Part shown: positions 1-7,438 of the stretch, in pieces
Numbering within the stretch: position 1 is the stretch's first letter
Layout of the letters: every line of letters starts with the position of its first letter
Source: an uncultured Rhodobacterales bacterium
GTDB taxonomy: Bacteria > Pseudomonadota > Alphaproteobacteria > Rhodobacterales > Rhodobacteraceae
Reading direction: 5' to 3'
Assembly: GCA_937901055.1 (NCBI GenBank)
Contig: CALCGO010000332.1
Span: 1 to 17,426 of the forward strand
Length of the DNA: 17,426 nt
Notes under the pieces: model-generated
Seen by the model: the letters and a program-made list of their open reading frames with translations, nothing else
The model's database searches: none
What the model was told of the DNA's origin: nothing
Made by a program: the position numbers and the translations under genes

Positions 1-1012
1 TCAGCCCGCGCGCAAGACCGGGTTCGCGGAAACGAACCTCGGATTTCGCCGGATGAACATTGACGTCTACGCGTTCGGGATCGCAGGACAGGAATAGGGC
101 CACGGCGGGGTGGCGATCGCGGCTTAGGAAATCGGAATATGCACCGCGCAGAGCGCCCGTTAGCAGTTTGTCTTTGACTGGTCGGCCATCAACGAAGAAG
201 AACTGTGCGACTGCTGCACCACGGGAATAAGTTGGCAAGGCTGCGTATCCGGTTAGCAGTAATCCCTCGCGTTCGGCGTTTATCTTCATTGCGTTGGCGG
301 TGAAGTCTGCGCCAAGAATTCCGCGAAGGCGTCCGTTAAGCGCGTCGAACATATCGCCGGTTTGGGGATCAGCGCGGAAAGTCACGCGGCCTTCGCCTCC
401 GCCCGTTACATCGCGCAAAGTGAAGCCGACATGGGGTTCAGCCATGGCAAGGCGTTTGACGACGTCACCGATGGCCTGAGCTTCGGCGCGGTCAGTGCGC
501 ATGAATTTCAAACGGGCGGGTGTGGCGTGGAACAAATCACGAAGTTCGACCACTGTGCCAGCAGTCAGAGCAGCTGGTTCAACTGACCCGATTGCGCCAC
601 CGTTTACCGAAATTCTCGCGGCTTCGGACGAACCCGTGAATCGTGACGTTATGGTCAGCCGGCCAACGGCCCCAAGCGAGGGCAGCGCCTCGCCACGGAA
701 TCCGAAGGAATGGATGTTTAGTAGGTCCGACCCATCAATTTTTGACGTCGCGTGGCGGGATAGTGCGAGCACCAATTCGTGAGCCGGAATGCCGTGCCCG
801 TCGTCCGTAACCCGTATCAGGGTTTTGCCGCCATCAGCGTGCGAAATCTCGATCCGCATCGCTCCCGCATCGAGAGCGTTTTCTACCAGCTCTTTAACAG
901 CCGAGGCAGGACGTTCCACCACTTCCCCAGCCGCAATGCGATTGGCGGCAGCATCGTCAAGTTGGCGGATTGGCCGCCGATCTTGGGGTATATTGGGGTT
1001 CTGGGCGTTCAT
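1..1012 (-). CDS. mutL: DNA mismatch repair protein MutL (N-terminal 337 codons, cut by window edge)
   Basis: MutL is the ATP-driven matchmaker of mismatch repair, linking MutS at a mismatch to downstream nicking and unwinding enzymes. Translating the minus strand from the ATG at 1012 gives an open frame to the left edge. It shows the GHKL ATPase motifs in order: KELVENALDAGA (catalytic Glu41, Mg-binding Asn45), DDGHGI at 70-75, the ATSKI element at 88-92 and GFRGEAL at 104-110. The NVHPAKSEVRF signature of the MutL transducer domain lies close to the left edge. The carboxy-terminal dimerisation/endonuclease domain is outside the window. The ribosome-binding site is weak (AGTGG just before ATG). 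lspA lies 45 bp upstream on the same strand, so the two are probably co-transcribed. Identity is very secure; the exact start is likely, because the amino terminus is only slightly longer than in E. coli MutL. Confidence 0.97.
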   Translation of the reverse strand, partial: MNAQNPNIPQDRRPIRQLDDAAANRIAAGEVVERPASAVKELVENALDAGAMRIEISHADGGKTLIRVTDDGHGIPAHELVLALSRHATSKIDGSDLLNIHSFGFRGEALPSLGAVGRLTITSRFTGSSEAARISVNGGAIGSVEPAALTAGTVVELRDLFHATPARLKFMRTDRAEAQAIGDVVKRLAMAEPHVGFTLRDVTGGGEGRVTFRADPQTGDMFDALNGRLRGILGADFTANAMKINAEREGLLLTGYAALPTYSRGAAVAQFFFVDGRPVKDKLLTGALRGAYSDFLSRDRHPAVALFLSCDPERVDVNVHPAKSEVRFREPGLARGL

Positions 1013-1057
1013 ACCACTAAGTATAGCATCACAGTGCCGATTCTGCCACGCTGGATT

Positions 1058-1531
1058 CTAGTGTTTATGTTTCGGGTCGGCGAAAATTATCAAACAAAAC
1101 GCACCAGCAAAAATGGCGATATCGGCGATGTTGAAGGCGTAAGGATTGATATATCCGCAACACGACATGTTCAGGAAATCGGCTACGGCACCGTAAACTA
1201 CTCGGTCCAACACGTTGCCCATCGCCCCACCGATAATCGCGCCAACGCACAACGGCACCAACCAGCCTTCTTTGTTGCGAACCCAAAACACCAACCCGAC
1301 GACAATCGCAAGCGCCAAGGCGATCAGGAAGTACCGCGTGAAGTCATTGCTCGAGCCGAATAGGCCGAAGTTGATCCCCTCATTCCACGCCATCATGAAG
1401 TTTATGTAGGGGGGGTAGACCTCGATATAGATACGCCGTGGCAGGTCCAGGAATTCAATCACGATCCATTTTGACACGCGATCAATGAAGAAGACGAATG
1501 TTGCCATTACAAGAGTGCGGAAAAGGGGCAT
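1058..1531 (-). CDS. lspA: Lipoprotein signal peptidase (signal peptidase II)
   Basis: LspA is an inner-membrane aspartyl protease that removes the signal peptide from lipid-modified prolipoproteins. The 157-residue product has the size of the family and about four hydrophobic segments. Both conserved catalytic aspartates are in their expected motifs: GNVLDR (Asp109) and FNIADIAI (Asp137). I chose the ATG at 1531 because GAGG precedes it by 5 nt. The frame extends upstream to a GTG at 1573, but that codon has no ribosome-binding site and lies upstream of the transcription start predicted from the promoter at 1558-1586. mutL follows 45 bp downstream on the same strand, so a two-gene transcript is likely. 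The MATE exporter gene is divergent. Confidence 0.95.
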   Translation of the reverse strand: MPLFRTLVMATFVFFIDRVSKWIVIEFLDLPRRIYIEVYPPYINFMMAWNEGINFGLFGSSNDFTRYFLIALALAIVVGLVFWVRNKEGWLVPLCVGAIIGGAMGNVLDRVVYGAVADFLNMSCCGYINPYAFNIADIAIFAGAFCLIIFADPKHKH

Positions 1532-1557
1532 TAATACCTCGTTTAAATTACTCAGCG

Positions 1558-1586
1558 ATACTAGCAACCGCACCGGCGGGCAGCAA
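1558..1586 (-). promoter_or_regulatory. Candidate sigma70-type promoter for lspA-mutL
   Basis: Reading the minus strand, TTGCTG and TAGTAT are separated by exactly 17 bp, which places transcription start near 1551, about 20 nt before the lspA ATG. Matches to consensus are moderate (3/6 and 4/6). Spacing and position are good. This is inferred from sequence only. Confidence 0.42.
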
Positions 1587-1697
1587 GCGGTTCAAGATTT
1601 GGCGACAGGAAAAATTCTTGTGGCAAATTGCACGCGAAGTCTGATAGCGTATCCGGACCGTTCGGAATTCAATCGTTCGGGTGCCAATAGGTGACAC

Positions 1698-3092
1698 ATG
1701 ACATCGATAGATAACAAACCCCCTGCGTCCGCGCAGAGCAATAGCTGGGCTGCGCATTTCAGTGCGACGCTGGCGCTTGGCTTGCCCTTGATCGGGACGC
1801 AGATGGCGCAGATGGGGATCAATTTTATTGATACGGTCATGCTGGGCTGGTTGGGGGCGGAGACGCTGGCGGCCTCGGTTCTAGCAACGACATTGTTCTT
1901 TATTGTACTGGTCGTAGGTTTTGGCTTGGCCAATGCTGTCATGCCTTTGGCTGCACAAGCTTCGGGCGAGGGGGATATACGATCCCTGCGCCGCTCCGTT
2001 CGGATGGGGTTCTGGGTGGTAATGATATACGGCGCACTGATGATGCCGTTACTGTGGAATACAGAAACGATCTTGCTTGCGATTGGGCAAAAACCTGAAT
2101 TGGCGAGCATGGCACAAGAATATGTCCGCGTCGCGCAATGGGCGATCTTTCCGGTGCTGACTGTATCCGTTCTACGCTCATATCTATCAGCGTTGGAGCG
2201 TATGCAAATTGTGTTGTGGATCACCTTGGTGGCCGTCGGGGTTAACGCCTTCCTTAACTATATGTTCATCTTCGGGAACTTTGGGGCCCCGCGGATGGAA
2301 CTGGCAGGTGCTGCCGTTGCTACCGTTTGCACCAATATCCTGTCGGCAATTGCACTTGTGGTCTACTGCATTCGCGTTCCGGAATTACGCGAACACGACA
2401 TTTTCGGCCGTCTGTGGCGCCCGGACTGGGTGGCCTTTCGCGAAGTTTTCCGTCTGGGATTGCCGATCAGTCTTACCATTCTGGCCGAGGTTGGGTTGTT
2501 TGCTGCGGCATCGCTTATGATGGGTTGGCTCGGCGTGATCGAGCTGGCGTCACACGGAATTGCGCTACAAATCGCTTCGATCTCGTTCATGATCCCGTTA
2601 AGCTTTTCGCAGGTCGGAACTGTGCGTTTTGCGCGTGCGGTTGGGCGCAAAGATACCGAGGGCATGGATCGGGCCGGCAAAACGGTACTGGTGCTAGGTG
2701 TCGGCTTCGCGGTTTTGGCCGCTATCATTTTCGTATTGTTTCCCGAGCCTTTGATCAGCATGTATCTTGATAAGTCTAACCCTGACGCCCAACTTATCAT
2801 CAATTATGGAACACCATTGCTTGCGGTCGCCGCGGCTTTCCAGTTGGTAGATACCTTGCAGGCGATCGGGGCCGGCTTGTTGCGTGGTATGAAAGATACA
2901 CAAGTTCCAATGTATATCGCGATCTTCAGTTACTGGGCTATCGGAGTTCCTGCCGCCTATTATTTCGGGTTCATCATGGAATTTGGCGGCCAAGGAATTT
3001 GGAGCGGTTTGGCGTTAGGTCTAGCAGTCGCTGCTGTTCTGATGAATTGGCGATACTTCAGACGCGAAAATCTGGGGTTGATGAAGCTGTAG
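1698..3092 (+). CDS. MATE family multidrug/metabolite efflux transporter (NorM type)
   Basis: The 464-residue product has the length and hydrophobic pattern of a 12-helix MATE antiporter, which exports cationic drugs or metabolites in exchange for Na+ or H+ across the inner membrane. The first helix carries the typical run GTQMAQMGINFIDTVMLGWLG, including the acidic residue of helix 1 used for cation coupling in NorM proteins. The two halves look like the usual tandem repeat, with GLPIS starting helix 7 and a GAG.LRGMKDT segment in the second half. AGGTGA lies 5 nt before the ATG at 1698. The gene is divergent from lspA and followed after 54 bp by an unrelated gene. Family membership is clear; the substrate and coupling ion cannot be read from the sequence. 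Confidence 0.93.
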   Translation: MTSIDNKPPASAQSNSWAAHFSATLALGLPLIGTQMAQMGINFIDTVMLGWLGAETLAASVLATTLFFIVLVVGFGLANAVMPLAAQASGEGDIRSLRRSVRMGFWVVMIYGALMMPLLWNTETILLAIGQKPELASMAQEYVRVAQWAIFPVLTVSVLRSYLSALERMQIVLWITLVAVGVNAFLNYMFIFGNFGAPRMELAGAAVATVCTNILSAIALVVYCIRVPELREHDIFGRLWRPDWVAFREVFRLGLPISLTILAEVGLFAAASLMMGWLGVIELASHGIALQIASISFMIPLSFSQVGTVRFARAVGRKDTEGMDRAGKTVLVLGVGFAVLAAIIFVLFPEPLISMYLDKSNPDAQLIINYGTPLLAVAAAFQLVDTLQAIGAGLLRGMKDTQVPMYIAIFSYWAIGVPAAYYFGFIMEFGGQGIWSGLALGLAVAAVLMNWRYFRRENLGLMKL

Positions 3093-3146
3093 CCTTCCGC
3101 TGCATACTATAGTTTAATCGCCCGACACTTTGATGGAGGGCGGCCG

Positions 3147-3755
3147 ATGCCAAATCATATTCGCAATATTGTCGAACGTATCAACCAATTGCAGGACGAA
3201 CTCGAGTCCGCGCTTGGTGAGAAGGCGGAGCAATTCAGCTACTCGATTGAAAACCGGCGGATCAGGTTCAAAGCAGATACGGTCAAGTGGCAGAAACAAT
3301 TCAAGCTAGGACTGCCCAAGTATATTTTTGGTGCGCCGATCCTGCATGTCTTTTCAGCGCCCGTGATATACTCGATGCTAATACCGTTTTTACTGATTGA
3401 TATTTGGGTCAGTCTTTATCAGGCGATATGCTTCCCTATTTATGGCGTGAAAAAGGTGCGGCGCCGTGATTACATTATCTTTGACCGGCATCATCTGGCA
3501 TATCTGAATGTCATTGAAAAACTGAATTGTGCCTACTGCTCCTACGGCAACGGGGTGCTCGCGTATTGTCTGGAGGTTGGATCCAGAACCGAGGCGTATT
3601 GGTGCCCGATCAAACACGCCAGCAAGATGGGTGCATACCATAAGTGGTACGGAGAGTTCTCGGAATATGGGGACGCCGAAAACTACCAGGTGGATCGCAA
3701 ACGCAATATCGAGGCGGTAAGTCAGGACAACAATTCACAAGGTCCTGTCGGGTAG
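3147..3755 (+). CDS. Unrecognised membrane-anchored protein with conserved-looking Cys/His motifs
   Basis: I do not recognise a named family for this 202-residue protein. Residues 5-50 are charged and probably helical (IVERINQLQDELESALGEK, possible coiled coil). Residues 60-98 form a hydrophobic stretch long enough for one or two membrane helices, followed by a basic cluster, KKVRRR, at 102-107. The soluble part holds HH (115-116), CAYC (128-131), Cys141 and WCPIKH (Cys153, His157), an arrangement that could bind a metal or form disulfides. The tail is polar. A strong GGAGGG lies 7 nt before the ATG. It stands alone between a MATE exporter and a TetR regulator, both in the same direction, with gaps of 54 and 63 bp. 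Reality as a gene is well supported; function is unknown. Confidence 0.85.
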   Translation: MPNHIRNIVERINQLQDELESALGEKAEQFSYSIENRRIRFKADTVKWQKQFKLGLPKYIFGAPILHVFSAPVIYSMLIPFLLIDIWVSLYQAICFPIYGVKKVRRRDYIIFDRHHLAYLNVIEKLNCAYCSYGNGVLAYCLEVGSRTEAYWCPIKHASKMGAYHKWYGEFSEYGDAENYQVDRKRNIEAVSQDNNSQGPVG

Positions 3756-3759
3756 CGGA

Positions 3760-3789
3760 TTGAACTTGAGGTGGAATATGCCGTAAACT
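3760..3789 (+). promoter_or_regulatory. Candidate promoter of the RutR-like regulator gene
   Basis: TTGAAC and TAAACT are separated by 18 bp just downstream of the stop of the preceding gene, placing a start about 25 nt before the GTG at 3819. Each box matches consensus at 4 of 6 positions. Moderate evidence only. Confidence 0.35.
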
Positions 3790-3818
3790 GTCTGCGTTGA
3801 TACCAAAGGGGAATTCAG

Positions 3819-4430
3819 GTGGCTAACAAAGACACGCGGATACAGCGCGAGAAACGCGAAGTTATTCTGGACGCTGCACTGCAGGTTTTCTCGGAAAACG
3901 GATTTCGCGGCGCAACGTTGGATCAGATCGCAGCCGTCGCAGGTTTGTCGAAGCCGAACATGTTGTATTATTTTGCGAGCAAGGAGGCGATCTATACAAC
4001 GTTGCTGAACCGACTATTGGAAACCTGGTTGCAGCCACTTGAAGGTATTGACCCTTCCGGCGACCCACACAAAGAAATCATGGGCTACATCTGCGCGAAG
4101 CTGGACTTCTCGCGCAAATTCCCGAGAGAAAGCCGTTTGTTCGCGATTGAAATTCTTAATGGCGCTCCAAGGTTGTCAAACGAACTGGATGGTCGACTAA
4201 AAAACCTCGTGGACCGTTCTGTAAGAATATTCCGAACATGGATGAATGAGGGGCGGTTGGCGCAAGTTGACCCCTACCACCTGATTTTTTCAATTTGGGC
4301 CACAACCCAGCATTACGCCGACTTCGCTGTGCAGATGCGGTCGGTGCTGGGAGATCAGGATCCTGATCCAATCACGACCGGCAGCAAGTTTCTGGAAGAC
4401 TTGCTATTCAAAGGGCTCGACCCGCGATAA
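3819..4430 (+). CDS. TetR/AcrR family transcriptional regulator, RutR-like
   Basis: The 203-residue protein has a TetR helix-turn-helix at about residues 30-55 (TLDQIAAVAGLSKPNMLYYFASKEAIY) and a carboxy-terminal ligand domain closely resembling E. coli RutR, the uracil/thymine-responsive regulator of pyrimidine use. The signature WATTQHYADFAVQ matches the RutR segment WASTQHYADFAVQ, and SRLFAIEILNGAP matches SRLFCMEMLAGAP. The start is GTG at 3819, with AAAGGGG upstream. No rut, pyrimidine or purine catabolic gene is in the window, so the target is distant or the ligand differs. A terminator and the promoter of the rimP operon follow. The family and RutR-type domain are secure; orthology to RutR is not proven, so no symbol is given. 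Confidence 0.88.
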   Translation: MANKDTRIQREKREVILDAALQVFSENGFRGATLDQIAAVAGLSKPNMLYYFASKEAIYTTLLNRLLETWLQPLEGIDPSGDPHKEIMGYICAKLDFSRKFPRESRLFAIEILNGAPRLSNELDGRLKNLVDRSVRIFRTWMNEGRLAQVDPYHLIFSIWATTQHYADFAVQMRSVLGDQDPDPITTGSKFLEDLLFKGLDPR

Positions 4431-4441
4431 CGCAATCCCCC

Positions 4442-4470
4442 TTGCAATCCTGCGAGTCGGGGCGTATATG
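4442..4470 (+). promoter_or_regulatory. Sigma70-type promoter of the rimP-nusA-infB operon
   Basis: TTGCAA and TATATG are separated by exactly 17 bp in the gap between the TetR gene and rimP. The predicted start is near 4477, giving a leader of about 85 nt before the rimP ATG. This is the best-looking promoter in the window. The downstream terminator-like hairpin at 4525-4548 would lie inside the leader. Confidence 0.55.
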
Positions 4471-4524
4471 CCAATCAACAGCGGCAAGATTGGCTTCCAC
4501 CCCCAAGCTTCCACCGGAAATTGT

Positions 4525-4548
4525 AACGGGCCGCGCGCCCGTTTTTTT
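4525..4548 (+). terminator. Intrinsic terminator (probable attenuator) in the rimP leader
   Basis: AACGGGC at 4525-4531 and GCCCGTT at 4537-4543 form a perfect 7-bp stem with a 5-nt loop, running straight into seven T residues (4542-4548). The rimP ATG follows only 14 nt later, leaving no room for a promoter in between. Transcripts of the rimP operon must therefore read through it. It may also end transcripts coming from the TetR gene. Confidence 0.82.
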
Positions 4549-4562
4549 GTGTTTGGAGAGAT

Positions 4563-5138
4563 ATGTCCGACCTTATTGCCAAAGCTGCCATTGACGTTCG
4601 TCTGGCCGAAATTGTTACCCCCGCGATCGAAGATCTGGGGTATGAACTGGTGCGTCTGCGCCTGATATCCGGCAAGACCATGATCTTGCAGATTATGGCT
4701 GATAAGCCAGATGGCGGCATTGATGTCGACGATTGCGCCGATATTTCGCACGCGCTGTCCGCTGTTCTGGACGTCGAAGACCCGATTGAAGGCGAGTATG
4801 CGTTGGAAGTTTCCAGCCCCGGCATCGACCGCCCACTGACACGCCTGAAGGATTTCGAAACGTTTGAGGGTTACGAGGTCAAGCTGCTGACAAGCGAGCT
4901 GATTGATGGTCGCAAGCGTTTCAACGGCTCTTTGCGTGGTGTTGAAGGCAACGAAATTCTAATTGAAATACCTGAAGGCACAATCGGTTTGGAATTCGAC
5001 TGGATTACGGAAGCCAAGCTGCTGCTAACGGACGAACTTATCGCCGAGACATTAAAAGCCCGTAAAGCGGTTGATCTCGACGAATCGAAATTTGATGAAA
5101 TTCAAACGGAAGAAAATTCCGACACGGAAGAGGAATAA
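4563..5138 (+). CDS. rimP: Ribosome maturation factor RimP
   Basis: RimP assists maturation of the 30S ribosomal subunit. The 191-residue product shows the family hallmarks: an amino-terminal domain with LGYELVRLRLI and DDCADISHALSAVLD, and the signature LEVSSPGIDRPLTRLKDF near residues 81-98. It is longer than E. coli RimP (about 150 residues) because of an acidic carboxy-terminal tail ending in several Glu and Asp. GGAG precedes the ATG. It is the first gene of the operon, and nusA starts 3 nt after its stop. Expression is likely controlled by the leader hairpin just upstream; in E. coli the equivalent operon is autoregulated through NusA. Confidence 0.96.
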   Translation: MSDLIAKAAIDVRLAEIVTPAIEDLGYELVRLRLISGKTMILQIMADKPDGGIDVDDCADISHALSAVLDVEDPIEGEYALEVSSPGIDRPLTRLKDFETFEGYEVKLLTSELIDGRKRFNGSLRGVEGNEILIEIPEGTIGLEFDWITEAKLLLTDELIAETLKARKAVDLDESKFDEIQTEENSDTEEE

Positions 5139-5141
5139 ATT

Positions 5142-6761
5142 ATGGCTATTACCAGTGCAAACCGGTTGGAGTTGTTGCAGATTGCAGACGCCGTTGCCCG
5201 CGAGAAAATGATCGACCCCGATCTGGTTATCGGCGCGATGGAAGAGAGCCTCGGAAAAGCCGCGCGCTCGCGTTACGGCGCTGAGTACGACATCCGTGCA
5301 ACGATCGACCGTAAAACTGGTGAGCTGACAATGGAGCGTTGTCGTACCATCGTTGAAGAAGTCGAAAACCAATGGACCGAAGTGACATTGGCTGAAGGCA
5401 AAGAAATTCAGGCCGACGCCGAGATGGGCACTGTTCTATCTGATCCGTTGCCGCCAATGGATTTCGGCCGTATTGCTGCGCAATCTGCCAAACAGGTTAT
5501 TATGCAGAAAGTTCGCGAAGCCGAGCGTGAGCGCCAGTTCGACGAGTTCAAAGATCGCGTTGGCGAAATCATTAACGGTGCAGTTAAGCGTGTCGAATAT
5601 GGCAACGTGATCGTAGATGTGGGCCGCGGCGAAGCAGTTCTGCGTCGCGACCAGCTTATCAACCGCGAAGCTTTCCGCACTGGCGACCGCGTTCGTGCAT
5701 ACATCCGCGAAGTTCGCGCCGAAGTTCGTGGCCCACAGATTTTCCTTTCGCGCACAGCGCCGGAATTCTTGGCAGAGCTGTTCAAAATGGAAGTGCCTGA
5801 AATCTATGACGGCATCATCGAAATTAAAGCCGTTGCCCGTGATCCGGGTTCGCGCGCCAAGATTGGTGTGATTTCGTATGACAATTCTATTGATCCGGTA
5901 GGCGCGTGTGTTGGTATGCGCGGATCGCGCGTTCAGGCCGTTGTGAATGAACTTCAAGGCGAAAAAATCGACATCATTCCTTGGAACGATGACGCGGCTA
6001 CGTTCCTTGTGAACGCCCTTCAGCCTGCGGAAGTTTCCAAGGTTGTTCTTGATGAAGAAGCCGACCGTATCGAAGTTGTTGTTCCAGAAGATCAGTTGTC
6101 CTTGGCAATTGGCCGTCGTGGTCAAAACGTACGTCTGGCTTCCCAGATCACAGGCTTTGACATTGACATCATGACCGAAGCGGAAGAATCCGAACGCCGT
6201 CAGGCAGAATTCAATGCGCGCACCACATTGTTCATGGAAACTATGAACGTGGATGAACTGGTTGCACAGCTGTTGGTTTCCGAAGGATTTGCGACACTCG
6301 AAGAAGTTGCATACGTTGAAATCGACGAACTTTTGACGATCGAGGGCTTCGAGGAAGCTATCGCCGAAGATTTGCAGGCTCGTGCCCGTGAATGTCTGGA
6401 CGAGATCAACACGAAAGCCATCGAAAAAGCCAAAGAACTGGGCGTTGAGCAAAGCTTGTTTGACTATGAAGGTCTAACACCACAGATGTTCGCGGTTCTG
6501 GCCGAAGACGGCATCAAAACGCTGGAAGAATTCGCCACCTGTGCGGATTGGGAGTTGGCGGGTGGTTACACAACTGTCGAAGGCAAGCGCATTAAGGATG
6601 AAGGCTTGTTGGAGAAATTCGATGTTGGTCTGGAAGAAGCACAAACGTTGATCATGAACGCGCGTCTGGCGTTGGGTTGGGTAACTGAAGAGATGTTGGC
6701 CGAAGACGCAGAGGCTGCGGTCGCTGAAAGTGAAGAAGACGCAACGGAGGCCGAGGCCTGA
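5142..6761 (+). CDS. nusA: Transcription termination/antitermination factor NusA
   Basis: NusA binds RNA polymerase and nascent RNA, and controls pausing, termination and antitermination. The 539-residue protein has the full set of domains: an amino-terminal polymerase-binding domain (about 1-130), an S1 domain (about 138-205), and two KH domains with their GxxG loops visible at 258-261 (GMRG) and 324-327 (GRRG). It continues with two helix-hairpin-helix acidic repeats (about 365-435 and 440-515), of the type found in the extended proteobacterial form, and ends in a short acidic tail. The start ATG at 5142 sits 3 nt after the rimP stop and uses GAGGA within the end of rimP, so translation is probably coupled. 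All positions look intact. Confidence 0.98.
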   Translation: MAITSANRLELLQIADAVAREKMIDPDLVIGAMEESLGKAARSRYGAEYDIRATIDRKTGELTMERCRTIVEEVENQWTEVTLAEGKEIQADAEMGTVLSDPLPPMDFGRIAAQSAKQVIMQKVREAERERQFDEFKDRVGEIINGAVKRVEYGNVIVDVGRGEAVLRRDQLINREAFRTGDRVRAYIREVRAEVRGPQIFLSRTAPEFLAELFKMEVPEIYDGIIEIKAVARDPGSRAKIGVISYDNSIDPVGACVGMRGSRVQAVVNELQGEKIDIIPWNDDAATFLVNALQPAEVSKVVLDEEADRIEVVVPEDQLSLAIGRRGQNVRLASQITGFDIDIMTEAEESERRQAEFNARTTLFMETMNVDELVAQLLVSEGFATLEEVAYVEIDELLTIEGFEEAIAEDLQARARECLDEINTKAIEKAKELGVEQSLFDYEGLTPQMFAVLAEDGIKTLEEFATCADWELAGGYTTVEGKRIKDEGLLEKFDVGLEEAQTLIMNARLALGWVTEEMLAEDAEAAVAESEEDATEAEA

Positions 6762-6783
6762 TATAGGGCCACGGGGAAACGTA

Positions 6784-7377
6784 GTGAACGAAGTACATTG
6801 GAAAAAAGCCAGAGCGGAGGACGAGCGTCGTTGCATCGTCACCCGCGAAACCGAAGGCAAAGCGGGCTTGGTTCGTTTTGTTGTCGGGCCGGATGACCAG
6901 GTTGTTCCCGATGTTCTGGAAAAACTTCCGGGTCGGGGCATGTGGGTTTCGGCTAGCCGCAAGGCGATCGACGAGGCAGTTAAAAAGGGCCTGTTCGCCC
7001 GCGCTGCCAAGGCCCCTGCGAAGGCTGACCCGGCGTTGGCTGATCAGGTGGAGGGTATTTTGGCGCGACGCGTTGTTGATATGCTCTCGATGGGACGTAA
7101 GGCGGGCCGTGCTGTTGCAGGGCTTGAGAAGGTAAAAACTTGGTTGATCGACGAAAAAGCCGTCGTTCTACTGCAAGCCTCTGACGGGTCCGAGCGTGGC
7201 AAAACCGCGTTAAGGCCACCCGACGGGCCCGAAACCTTGATTGATTGCCTAACAAGCAGTGAATTGGGCATGGCCTTTGGACGAGATACTGTGATACATG
7301 CCGCCATGACGAAGGATGGCATCACAAACCGAGTCCTTTATGATGCAGCCCGACTTTCGGGATTGCGAAGCGAATAA
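6784..7377 (+). CDS. YlxR (DUF448) plus L7Ae-like RNA-binding protein
   Basis: This gene in the nusA-infB interval encodes two fused nucleic-acid-binding domains, as is usual in alphaproteobacteria. The YlxR-type domain (about residues 15-80) contains RCIVTRE, GLVRFVVGP and the LPGRGMWV motif. An L7Ae/L30e-like domain (about 95-190) includes ARRVVDMLSMGRKAGRAVAG and LGMAFGRDTVIHAAM. I prefer the GTG at 6784 (197 residues), with GGGGAA 5 nt upstream. An alternative GTG at 6730 would overlap the end of nusA and adds residues unlike the family. YlxR proteins have been linked to RNase P and nucleoid functions in other bacteria; the role here is unproven. It is co-transcribed with nusA and infB. 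Confidence 0.9.
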   Translation: MNEVHWKKARAEDERRCIVTRETEGKAGLVRFVVGPDDQVVPDVLEKLPGRGMWVSASRKAIDEAVKKGLFARAAKAPAKADPALADQVEGILARRVVDMLSMGRKAGRAVAGLEKVKTWLIDEKAVVLLQASDGSERGKTALRPPDGPETLIDCLTSSELGMAFGRDTVIHAAMTKDGITNRVLYDAARLSGLRSE

Positions 7378-7401
7378 GGCCCGACGGGGTCTGACGAATT
7401 C

Positions 7402-7418
7402 GCGAGGAGTGTCCTCGC
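7402..7418 (+). other. Short perfect hairpin between ylxR and infB
   Basis: GCGAGGA (7402-7408) and TCCTCGC (7412-7418) form a perfect 7-bp stem with a 3-nt GTG loop, 20 nt before the infB ATG. No T-run follows, so it is not an intrinsic terminator. It could be an RNA processing or stability element, or could affect infB initiation. The left arm contains a GGAG that it would sequester. Confidence 0.5.
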
Positions 7419-7438
7419 ACTGAAAGGTTAAGACAAGA

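Noticed and set aside
779..1363. A 194-codon plus-strand frame across mutL and lspA
   Set aside because: It is antisense to the conserved motifs of two certain genes, has no recognisable domain, and crosses their intergenic gap.
1592..2224. A 210-codon minus-strand frame over the start of the MATE gene
   Set aside because: It is antisense to clear MATE sequence, with a low-complexity Ser/Thr/Ile composition and no family features.
4470..4494. Hairpin GCCAATC / GATTGGC upstream of rimP
   Set aside because: Its left arm overlaps the predicted -10 box and would be mostly outside the transcript. No T-run follows, so it is not a terminator.
5436..6452. A 338-codon open frame on the minus strand opposite nusA
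   Set aside because: It lies wholly antisense to a complete, well-conserved nusA. Its protein is rich in Phe, Asn and Cys as expected from the reverse complement of that gene, and it shows no domain.
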